A stretch of 64,000 bases of DNA from Progne subis subis. Its lineage: Eukaryota > Chordata > Aves > Passeriformes > Hirundinidae. The stretch spans positions 6,952,501-7,016,500 of the forward strand of contig JAKJHU010000024.1 in assembly GCA_022316685.1 (NCBI GenBank), given 5' to 3'. Below, piece after piece: positions 1 through 64,000 of this stretch (positions within the stretch are counted from its first letter, which is position 1; the number at the start of each line of letters is the position of its first letter). The notes beneath the pieces were generated by a model. The model saw only the letters and a list, made by a program, of their open reading frames with translations. It did no database searches and was not told the origin of the DNA. A program made the position numbers and the translations under genes.

Positions 1-984
1 ACGCTTTTCTTTATGGGATTACAGTTAGCATGACCCTTTATTGCATACTATCGATTACAGTTGTTTTAGCATGGTACTTTCTAGTGATATAAGCACCAAG
101 ATGACTCTCAAAGGATGGCAATGACAAAAATCACTTTTCTGTTTTTGCAACAGGAAATACACTGGACTTTAATACACCATTACCTTTGCCAATCTTCCCA
201 AAACACCCCAGATAAAATCCCACACTGTTTGGTGGACGTAATCTGCTTTTTCTTCCCAGAACTCACAATGCTGGACTTTGATTCCTTGGTTCATTTCCAC
301 AGAGGCAGGACTTGCATTCTTGGCAAAGGCCATCCTATCACTGGATGGTTCTGGCCACGCTTGGGGTCATTTCTCTGGGGAGCTCGCTCTTATAACAGAA
401 AAGCTGAAAGTCCCAGATGCTGCTGTCTGCACAGACTGGTGTTGGGAGTTGCAGAACAAAATCTGTGGACAGGCTTCTTGGCATACATGGGTACTTGTTC
501 TACTTTGACAATAGAGGAGTGGACTCATATACTTACAATTGGTTAATGAATCATTAAAGACAGCGTAGCATAACTTCATAGCACAGCTGTGAAAGGATCA
601 GTATTGATAAGGACCACAAGATACAGCAAAATAATTTGTGAATTATCATTAAATTTATTGTCACATTATTTAAGTGTTTTAGCATGTCTAGCATTGGATA
701 TGGTATAATGGGTTATGAAATTAAACTTCTCGATTTAATAATTTCTTAATTTAATAAAGCTGTTCAGCTACTGTAATGGAGGGTCTTTAGTACTCTCCAG
801 AGCAGGCTCCTGAGATAGAGAATTACAACAGTGAGTACTGGCCCATGAGAAACAGACAAACGTTTCTTAATCAGGTCATAATACCAGTTATTTATTACTG
901 GCTCTTGCCATACTCCTTTTCATGTAACATCTGCTTCCGTATTTTGCTGGTCCGAAAGGTTTCTGCTCTTTTTAAGGTGTTTCA
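1..984. other. Intergenic, nothing recognised
   Basis: AT-rich sequence. Two overlapping open frames at 115-546 and 278-508 on the + strand match no protein I recognise and show no convincing coding features. No repeat family was recognised. Confidence 0.5.
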
Positions 985-1500
985 CACAGTGCCGCAGGTG
1001 CCAGCGGGCTGGGCCGGGAGCGGTGAGGAGCAGAGTCTGGTGCCTGTGGGTGGGGGTTTTACAAACCGTGTTATTTCAGGGAAAACGTCCATTTCAAAAG
1101 GTGATTTACGCGTCCCAGCTTTCTAATGCCTTCAACTGTTTTTATGTAATACAAGCGAAGTAGCAAGGGCGCGACTTTGGAAACAGAAACCTTCGGAGCC
1201 TATGTAAGTTATGACCCTGCCCAGCATGGCAGCAGTGCAGCAGCGGCTGTGTGGCTCTTCCTGAGCCTTTCTGCCAGCCCGGGGGCAATGGGGCCTCGAG
1301 GGGAGGCTGGGAAACAGCGGCTTCAGGGCCTTTCTGTGACTTCTTAATGTGAAAATGTTCGTACACATTTGCACGGTGGCGTGACGGCCGTATGGTGTTC
1401 GGGCCCGTACGCTGAGGGCACGCCCGCTCTGTGAGGGAGCGTGGGCCGGTGGCCGCCCGGCGTGGCGTGGGGAGGCAGCAGCGGAGCCTTGCGCCTAGTG
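985..1500. promoter_or_regulatory. CpG-rich segment, candidate distal promoter
   Basis: About 500 bp with dense CpG (for example around 1010-1025, 1165-1175, 1375-1425 and 1440-1495) and high GC in an otherwise CpG-poor, AT-rich upstream region. It contains a perfect intronic donor motif GTAAGT at 1204-1209. No convincing ORF crosses it. It could be the promoter of a noncoding first exon of ABCA4, of an unannotated noncoding RNA, or an enhancer-type CpG island. Confidence 0.4.
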
Positions 1501-4500
1501 CAAAAGACTTCGGTTTCCTTTGGAACTGGAAATGTTTCGGCTAGCACCTGTTGTTTCTTTTGATTCAGATGCAGATTTTCCTCGATCTTGCTTTGAAATG
1601 GCTTTGCTCCAATGGAACTGCAGCAATCCTACCCACCTGCCCCAGGTGACAGGCTGTGGGTCACAAGGTGCCAGAACCCTGCAGCTTGAACTCTGGGGAG
1701 GAAACCTTTTGCTGTCAGATTTGTTTGGTAATTGCATTTTCTGAAGTCGTAATGCACTGCCTCATCCCTCTTAAATCTTTGGCAGAGTACTGACTTCTGT
1801 GAGTCGCTGACCTAATTAGTCATGACAGCGGTTTGTTTAGTAGGGCCCCTGATGCTACCAGAACTACTCTTCTGAAACCATCTTTGTGATACAGGTTTTG
1901 TTCAGATCTGAAGAAATACGGAAATATCAACATCATAGAACAGGGTTGGTTGTGCTTGGGTAGGTCATATTGGATATTTGGGAGGATTTTTATTCACGAG
2001 TCCTTAAACTCGCAGATTGAGCTGTTCTGTATCAAGCAGGGGATTAAAACAATCTCCTTACAACTGAGCAGTGTTATTCTGTGAGTGCTAACTGCATCTA
2101 AGATATGTGTTTCTTTGCTGCCAAGCTGAACGTTCCTTCAGAAACCCTTCTCTTTCAGCAGTGCTCACACATGAGGTAAGCTTTTGTGGTAAGTTTTCAA
2201 GGTTTTGTTGCTTCTGTGTAAGAAGTCTGTGTTTTGCTTGCAAAGCCACAAACTCTTTAGCTTCCGTGTAGCAGCGGCCTAATGGAGCTAATCTGAAAGC
2301 TGACGCGAATCACTCAGCGAAGGCAGCGCACGTATGGTAACGTTGGTAACTTGGTTTGTTTGTACTTTTGAGTGACTTTGCTACATGCTGCTGTGGCTCA
2401 CCATACAGAGTGATCTCAGAGCACATCAACTTGGTTACGTTTGAGTGAAACTAAACTGGAATGTGTGCTTCAGCACCATACCTGACATGCTGCAGCTGCT
2501 GATGCACCTTCAGTCTGTGCCTTGAGCTCATCTGAAGTAACCCCTGGGAAAATAGTGCAATGGGTCCTGAGTCCTCAGCACCCACTCTCACTTTAGAGCT
2601 GCTCTTGTTGGGCCATCCCACTTGTCAATGTACAGGTAATATGTTGGGAAAATAGAACAAACTGCTTCAACTTCAATACTTCAATAGGAAAGGAGGGGGA
2701 GGGACAGGGAATGTCTGATATTTACAAATGGTGTTATTTAGAATATTCATGGAAATAAGTCTTACAGAAGGATTCTTTGGACCTAAGCCTTTCTGAATAA
2801 AATGTTCTATCTGCATGTCCATTTATATTCATAGAAAGAAGGGAATTCCTTTTCTGATTTAGAGATCCAAGAGACCCTTGGAAAGTGTTTCACTCACAGG
2901 TAGAAGAAAAAGCTATCCTAAACCTATCAAAACGTTAAATGTTTGAGGAAGGTGAATGTTAGGAAGATTCTCTCTCTTCAGGCCTTATGCAGCTGGATAA
3001 CAGTGTCTATATGAAGTAAGCTGAATTATGCCAGAAGTAAAAAACATGCTGTGTGTGTTTCCACTGCTTTGTGCTTGTTTATCTACAGATTGGGGTGATT
3101 AGCCCACTGCTGGGTTTGCATAAGAATGGAATCCTGTCCTAAACATTCCGCATTTCTCTTGTTTGACATGGAAGAGTCTCATTGTGGTTGTCTTTGATTC
3201 ATAGAAGTACACCTTTCAAGCAGAAGCTCCATGGGGCCTTTTCTTAGTCTCTCTGATTTTTTATCATTTGATTCTGGTTTGACATAACTTCTCATCTTTC
3301 AGGTTACTCCTTACTTATTTCAGAGGGAGGCCTCTGAAATACACAGGAAACACCTAAAAAGCTTCAACTTGAGTTTTCCCCAGTAGTTTGAGATAGTTGG
3401 GTGCAAAACTTACCTTAACTCAGAAAGCTCAACTTTTGTAGTTTTCTTTCCCCACACATAAATATATCTGTTTATTGATATAGGATACATTTATACACAC
3501 CCACTCCTACAGTTAGTCTAAGCAATATTGTGTTAACATTAATTGTGTTAGCTTTCTAGTGAGCCTGTGTCGAGGGATGTGCTCTTCTACAGGCGTAAGA
3601 ACATCTCACGGGTTTGGAAATGGTTTGGGTGCTGGAAAGCATTGTTGAACATTAGAAGTGCTAGCCCATGAGCACACCCAATACACCTAATTGTGCATAT
3701 TTCAAAACTATCTTTTCAGGTAATTTTTTAAAATTCTCCTTGTTTTACAGAAATATTTGCTTGTGGTACAAGAGAGATCACTGGGGATGTTTTTATAATT
3801 TGCTGGACAAATAGCATTTAATCAGACTTGATTTTTTAGTCAAAAGTCAGAAATAAACCTGGAAATAAGAAAACTGAATTCTGATATTTAAAACAACTGT
3901 TAAAACTGTGTATGAGTTAAGGGGTATCATAACCCTATGTATTGCATGTAAGTGCTCATGAAGCACATCACAGGAAACTTTTATATTGTGAGATGTCTAC
4001 TGTTGGCATAATGCGAGAGCTGTCACCAAACATCTATTTCCACTTGTTGCTTTCTTTATGTTCTGATACATGAGTGCAGTGTGTCACGTTCTGTTGTTGC
4101 TGGCAGCAAACTACAGATCTTTAGGAAATAACTAAGTCATAGTGATGACTGTGGGTAGAGCTACAGTGAAATTGGGCAGTGTGCTCCTTAAGCTGAACCG
4201 TATTTTACCCTCTCATTTAAAGTGATAAGAACTGCATAAGATTTCTCTGTTTTCTTCTGAAGATCCCTTTGTAAAGCTAAAAAGCAGAAATGGGTCACAG
4301 GAGCAGTGGATGTAGTTGACCACAGAAAACAAAATATACCCCTACCATCATCCAATTGTGAGGTAAAAAATCTAATTAGGAGAGATTAGTTTAATCTGTT
4401 AGAGCTGTCTCTGCAAACGTGGACAGCAAAAAGAGATCCATTTTCTTAAAATAACTTGCCCTAGGATTTTAGAGGTAAAATGCTTGTTTGCAGGATAAAA

Positions 4501-4737
4501 CAGTTAAATTATCTGTTTGCCTCACACATCATGGTAGGGTTTAGACACAGTTTGCAGCTGGGAAGCAGCACAGTGCTGGTTCCTTTGCTTTGCACTGCCA
4601 TCAGTCAGAGTTAGCTTCTATCTGTGGCTGTATGAAACTTTGTCTAGATTGAAGCAGGCTGGGTGTTTTCTGTGATATGAATATATGCTTGACAGAAATT
4701 GGATCAAAGCCACTTGTAGAAGAGGAGGTTGCCACAG
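1501..4737. other. Intergenic, nothing recognised
   Basis: Unique-looking AT-rich sequence between the CpG-rich segment and the CR1 copy. There is no ORF of interest, RNA gene or repeat that I can support. Confidence 0.5.
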
Positions 4738-6040
4738 ACTCATACAATGGAATTATTAAGGTTAGAAAGGGCCTCTAAGATTGAGCCCAAACTTTGACCA
4801 AAACCACCACATCAGCTTCCTCCTGATACCTTATCCGAACCTTCCCTGGCACAGCTTAAGGCCATGCCCTCTTGTCCCCTCGCTGTTTGCCTGGGAGAAG
4901 AGGCCAAACCCCATCTTGCTACACCCTCCTTGCAGGCAGTTGTAGAGAACAGTTAATTCTCCCCTGAGCCTTCTCCTCTCCAGACTAAACCCTGGCTCCC
5001 TCAGCCGCTCCTCACAGGACTCACCCTCCAGACCCTTCCCCAGCTCCACTGCCCTTCTCTGGACTCGCTCCAGCCCCTCAGTGTCCTCCCTGAGGTGATG
5101 GGCCCACAGCTGGACACAGCACTCGAGGTGTGGCCTCACAGTGCCGAGTACAGGGGACAATCCCTGCCCTGATCCTGCTGGCCACACCACTGCTGATCCA
5201 GGCCAGGATGCCGCTGGCCTTCTTGGCCCCCTGGCTCATGTACAGTAGCTGTCAACAAGCACTCCCAGGCTTTTTCCCCCTGGGCAGCTTTCCAGACACT
5301 CTTCCCCCAGTCTTTAGCACTGCCTGGGATTGTTATGACCATTTGGCAAATGGTTGTCACACTGGCCAGTCTGCAGCCATCTGGGACCTGCGTAGTTTGC
5401 CAGGACGGATGATAAATGATGGAGAGAGGCTTGGCGAGCTCTTTTGCCAGTTCCATCAGTACTCCTGAGTGGATCCCATTCTGCTTCGTTGACTTGTGAG
5501 TGTCTAAGTGGCACAGCAGGTCACTAACCGCCTCCTAATAGATTGCAGGGGAGATTTTCTGCTCCCCTGCTCAGGGGACTGCTTGCCCTGAGGATAACCA
5601 ACCTTTGTGCTGAAGACTGAGGCAAGGAAGGCATTAAATACCAAGGCCTTTTCCTCATCCTTGGTTACAATGTTTCCCTCTGTGTGCAAAAAAGGATGAG
5701 ATTTCCTTTGGCCCTTTTTTTGTTGTTAATGCATTTATAAAAATACTTTTTATTATTTTTCACAGCGGTTGTCAGTTTGAGTTCTGGCTGAGCTTTTGCC
5801 GTTCTAATTTTCTCTCTACGTGACCTAACAATGTCCTTGCACTCTTCCTGAGTTGGCTGCCCCTTCTTCCAAAGGTCATAAACTCTTCATTTTTCCCTGA
5901 CTTCTAGTGAAAGTGCCTTGTTCAGCCAAGACTGGTGGTCTTCCCTGCTGGCTCACCTTTCAGCACATAGGGACGGCCCTATCCTGTGCTTTGTTATCCT
6001 TTGTCCCAGAAGCCAGGTTAAAGTGGGTGATTTGGGTGGC
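4738..6040 (-). mobile_element. Degenerate CR1-family LINE, internally deleted
   Basis: Minus-strand frames resemble the CR1 ORF2 reverse-transcriptase protein. From 5' to 3' of the element: AQDRAVPMC near 6000; a segment around 5690-5740 resembling the pre-RT region; TKDEEKALVFNAFLASVF near 5650; ELAKPLSIIYHPSW near 5430; then, with the RT catalytic core missing, VRPHLECCVQLWAHHL and LERVQRRAVEL near 5050-5140 and LKLCQGRFG near 4850. The 3' end at about 4740 carries the degenerate TCATAnAAT-like terminal repeat of CR1. Several frameshifts and stops make it inactive. The 5' border near 6040 is approximate. Confidence 0.8.
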
Positions 6041-9000
6041 ACCTGTGTGCGGGGGCTTGAAGGCCCTGCAATGGTGCTGGGAGAGAAGCAGACTGCAGAG
6101 TGCAGTGGGCTCTGGCAGAAATCTAAAGAGTGTTAAATTCAGTGAAGCAGTTCTGTGGAGGATTTTCAAAAGTGTCCCCAAAGCCCTGTGAAGGGGAAAG
6201 AAAAAGGCAAGCACTGCCGCGTGCTTTTTACTTTTTTTTTTAATAATGAAGGCTGGATTGTTGTACAGCTTCTATTTGGAAGAACAGTCACAGGGAAGCT
6301 GTGATAGTGCTTATACAAAGTCATTGCCCAGCATGAGCGCTGGTGGAAGGTTTTGCTGCATTGCTGTTTGAGATGCCCTTTACAGATGAAAATCTATAGG
6401 GAATTCAGTGTTCACTCAGTTCATAAATGTAGTGGTCTTTTTCTGATTTTAGGAGATGTCATTATCTATGTAAATTAACTTCTATTTTGGAAATTGAATT
6501 TCTTTCAGTGCCTCTTCTCTTTCTGATTGCGGCAGTCCCAAGCCACCACTGATTTTATGAGCAGGGTGCTGCCTGTAAGGAGTGAAGATAGATCTCCACC
6601 ATGACTAATCACTTCAGAGGTTCATGTACCTCCTCAGTCCAAGTGGAGTTCTCCACACATTATTACTAGGTACTATTCTTTATCTTGGTTCTATTGTGCT
6701 TTTTTACTATAGTGTTTTGCTCTACTTAAAGTAGTAAAGCTTGAATCTTAACCACGCTGTTTATTTGTCTGAGTAATGCCCAGATAAGAAAGGCTATTTC
6801 AGGACTGAAAATTAATTATTCTTTATTTATTCTGTGCTGCTACAGAATCTGAGGCTTATCTGTCCAGTGTCTTCTGACTGCATCATTTAAATTCTTCTTT
6901 TCCTGCAGTTTTGTCTCATCTTTGCCTGTTTGATTTAGATTTCAAAGCAGTATAAGGTTAACTCACATTCCTTAAGCTGTTCCTTTTAGGAAAGCAAGGT
7001 TCTTTCCTTTTAGCTCCTAGTGAAGGTTTTATAAACAAACCAGTCTGGGGAGAACAAGGTGTTGCCCCTGAAATTAGAGGCGATCCTAAAGTGTGTGCCA
7101 TGAACAATGTAGAAATTTTCTTAAAGTTTTGTATGTTGATTGAACTTCATGCATTAATGCCATAACTTTAATAGTTATTTTAAGTACTTTTAAATTCTGA
7201 TAATGTAGCACAGTGCTGACCTTGATAATCAATCTGGTAGTCACTTTCTTGGAGAGCATTTGAGCATTTTTTTGTCCTTTTATGCATATTAATTAGGTTG
7301 TGTGTCATTGAATTCCTTCTCTTGTAAGCAATGGCTCTCTATCACTGTCAACAAATATAACTAGCAAGATTCAATGTAAAAAAATCTTGAAGATTACATA
7401 GCAAGCACAATCTGTATAACCTGACTTACTGCCCCCTTTTTCCCCCACCAAGGTTTATTTTTGGTTTGGCTTCTTTATTACTTATATTTTTAATCTCAGA
7501 AAAATAGATTTTTCAAAGCAAATGCTAGCAGCCATTTTATCTGCAGTCATCATCTCATTTATGGCCTTGCATGACAAATTTTCTAGCTGTATTAGTACAG
7601 CTACTACTGCTTCAAGAGTGATGCAAGTATGTCATACATAGCAAGATACTTAGAAACATGAGCTAGGACTCTCTGTAGTACTGTGGAATCTCTCATTGAG
7701 ACAGAAACTCCTAATGATGGGTGATTATCCTGGTTTTGTCTTAGTGAAGAACCATCAGGAGGAAAAGGAGAGGCTGAGCCATTGGAAGATTTTATGTACA
7801 GATTTCATAGCCTTGATATGAAAGCTTGAATTTCCTTTCACAGCTGTTGCAGAAAGATTGCAGCATCCATCTGGGGTTTAGAGGAAGGCAAGAGGAATTG
7901 GAGTGCAAAACTATCTCTTCCTCATTTGTTCAGCAGTAGGGTTCATTTTTCAGAACGGCAGTAGATTCAAGAGCCCTGGGCTACGCAAAAGTGTCAGGAA
8001 GCTGTCTGACTCCCTGCTGTTGGCAGCTCAAAGTAGGAGGCTGTCACTCCCCAGAATGTATTTCTTCAAACCATCAGATGCTGGTCCATTTACTCTTCAT
8101 ACTCTTCACAATGGCAGTAGCTTTTTATAGCTAGTCTTACTTCTTGCTCTAACTTAAGCAGTTAGAGTTAATGGAGGGACATTGAAAATAGCATGGAACT
8201 GTTGATCTCCAAAATATGAAAAATGCTCCAAATTTGGTTTTGCATGGATGTTCTTTATGCAGAACTGTTGCTTTATTATTTGATCTCTACTAAGCAGCAC
8301 AGCCAATTTTACTGTTTGGCCCTAAATATCCTGCTTCAATCACTTTTGTGCCTGGCATATCAGAAAAGATTACATGTTTTTAGGGTCCCTTTCTACCAGG
8401 GTTAGTCATGGCTGATGCCAACCCTTCCCTAGTGCTGGCCACCTCTTCCCTTGAGGCTGAAATTCCTTCACAGTTCATCAAATGTGGACCTGAGATGATT
8501 TTCTGAAATAATCAAATCTCTTACCTAATATTTTTCACTACTGCTTTGTTGACATATTAGGTCAAAATATCCTGACTTGTTTCCAAACCCTTGTTTCCCA
8601 AAGTCAGACAGAATCTGCTTCAATTAATATAATCTTCAGAAGCAAAATTCTGGAAGAATAGTGAAAAGTGAGACCTAAAAAAATTACCTAATTCATGAGT
8701 GATTTTACCTGTGTAAGTTTTTTTAGAGATTTGAGTAGTCTGCAGTGGAGACCTCCCAGTCTACCCGTAAAATCTGTTCTACTACTTTACTATACTTTTA
8801 ATCAGAGTGTGCTTTCCAATATCTGACTTCCATTTCCTTTTCAACACTCTCCCAGTTACTAATCATTCATAAAGAATAGAAATTCTTCAATCATTTAAAT
8901 CCCACAAAGCAGCAATAAATAGGAAGTTGATGCAGGTAGCAGATTTAAATGATTTGTTTGTTTCTTAATGGGCCCATTTATCTGATATTTGGATTTATGT

Positions 9001-9600
9001 GTCAAATTTCCTTTTTCCTTTGGAAGGTAAAAATTCCTGGTGATTATTATGAGTCATGAACCTGAAAAACAGAGCATGCAATGCAATGTTTAAATTCTGT
9101 GGTATATCTACTAAAATGTAATGGGAGTTGCTGAATTTAAAAACATAAAAATAGGAGATCCTGTATTTTTTTAAGGAAATGGCAACAGAATGAATTTGCT
9201 TTTATAAAATCCACTTCAGATTCTGTTAATCAATATACATTTATCATGTCCAAATGGTAAACCTAATTGTATCATAATAGCTAAACAGGTTTATATAAAC
9301 TAATGTTTAGTAGTAAATCCATCTTTTCTTGGAAAACAGATTAGTTTAAAACCATAGATTGATTGTGATAAATTATGCAACAATTAACTACCTTCATTAC
9401 AAGCAAGTTCAAGTTAATAGCCAGATTCAGTGTTCATTACTTTTTTTTTACTCGAAAGAGATGTTTTTCCACTCTACTGCTTTTTTGTGCTGATAAATGT
9501 GTCACAGGAAGTAGCCTCTAAACAAAGGAAACTCACAATTTTTCATGCATGATAGTGTATCGAGTGCAAAATTAAATGGTGCAGACAATGAAAGGAACTG
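6041..9600. other. Intergenic, nothing recognised
   Basis: AT-rich sequence with short T runs (about 6231-6240 and 9440-9449). Small open frames such as 7903-8130 match nothing I recognise. It may hold distal regulatory elements of ABCA4, but none can be supported by reading alone. Confidence 0.5.
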
Positions 9601-9733
9601 ATCTCTGTGATGCCATAATCTTAAAATAAGAGCAGAAAGCTGTTATTTTGCTCTAAGGTCTGTTTCTGCTGTCAGCTGAGAAATGGCAATGTATCTTTTG
9701 CCACAGGTTAACCAGACGTATTGATGCAGAAGA
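9601..9733 (+). promoter_or_regulatory. ABCA4: Putative proximal promoter/5'UTR of ABCA4
   Basis: This is the 133 bp directly before the start codon. It contains TAATCT at 9616-9621, which resembles the CRX/OTX homeodomain core, immediately followed by an A/T-rich TTAAAATAAG, and TGCTGTCAGCTGA at 9667-9679, which resembles paired half-sites of the NRL/MAF element. CRX and NRL drive photoreceptor genes in vertebrates. These are single short matches by eye and the transcription start is not visible. Confidence 0.3.
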
Positions 9734-63609
<53,876 letters not shown>

Positions 63610-64000
63610 GTGAGTGATCAAGGTTATTGCTGCAGGTGGGCCCTGTATTTCACATGGAAATGATTTCATTTACTGAGCTCGGTACTTAGTGGAACCCAGC
63701 TTTGAAAAATAGAACTGGATGGATCCAAACCAGGTTAAAACTAGATTCTTCTATGGGATATTTACATACTGGCTAGATGCTACAAGAGATTCTTTTGTCA
63801 CTGCCTGTCTTCCATTTTTAAGCATTAAATGCGACCTGTACAGGGAAATATATTTGTTCAGTTTGCTGATTTCTTCCTTGTACACTGTGTAGAAATTTAA
63901 TGGTTGTTGATTTGCCACATTCACAGTCAATAGTAAAGTATCTTTCAGCATACAACATTTCTTTGTTTCTTCTTCTTGGTGTACAATTCACAGAAAAGTG

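Noticed and set aside
115..546. 143-codon open frame near the left edge
   Set aside because: The protein is compositionally random, overlaps another open frame in a different phase, and matches nothing I recognise.

Overview
The window is vertebrate nuclear DNA, most likely from a bird. It is AT-rich and intron-dominated. It carries CR1-type LINE fragments, including the 3' tails typical of avian genomes, and no Alu-like or L1-like repeats were seen. The exons are compactly spaced. The species cannot be fixed from the sequence.

One protein-coding gene can be supported, on the + strand: ABCA4, the photoreceptor retinoid-flippase ABC transporter. The window holds exons 1 to 37, using the exon numbering of the 50-exon human gene. 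The start codon is at 9734 and the last visible exon ends at 63609; the remaining exons, including the second nucleotide-binding domain, lie beyond the right edge. All 37 exons were placed by translation, GT/AG borders and phase continuity. They join into one open frame of 5,369 nt (1,789 complete codons plus two bases) with no stop or frameshift. Most exon lengths equal those I recall for human ABCA4. The differences (exons 17, 18, 19, 23, 24, 27, 30) are all multiples of three and fall mainly in the cytoplasmic linker before NBD1 and in the regulatory domain after it.

Layout: 1-9600 is intergenic, with a CpG-rich segment at about 985-1500 and a degenerate, internally deleted CR1 LINE on the minus strand at about 4738-6040. 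A putative proximal promoter precedes exon 1 at 9734-9799. Exon 2 encodes the first transmembrane helix. Exons 3-13 encode the first exocytoplasmic domain, exons 14-17 the rest of TMD1, exons 18-19 a charged linker running into NBD1 (Walker A in 19, Q-loop in 20, signature in 21/22, Walker B in 22, H-loop in 23). Exons 24-27 encode the regulatory domain, exons 27/28 the helix that starts TMD2, exons 28-35 the second exocytoplasmic domain, and exons 36-37 the start of the remaining TMD2 helices. The introns hold four further CR1 fragments, low-complexity tracts and a few palindromes; no second gene or RNA gene was recognised in them.

The most interesting points are: two in-phase donors for exon 18 that would give linkers differing by 31 highly charged residues; a Cys/Ser cluster in exon 24 built on a hexanucleotide repeat; displaced and added N-glycosylation sequons in the first exocytoplasmic domain; an overlapping upstream ORF at the start codon; and a CpG island about 8 kb upstream that may be a distal promoter. 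No previously undescribed system was found.
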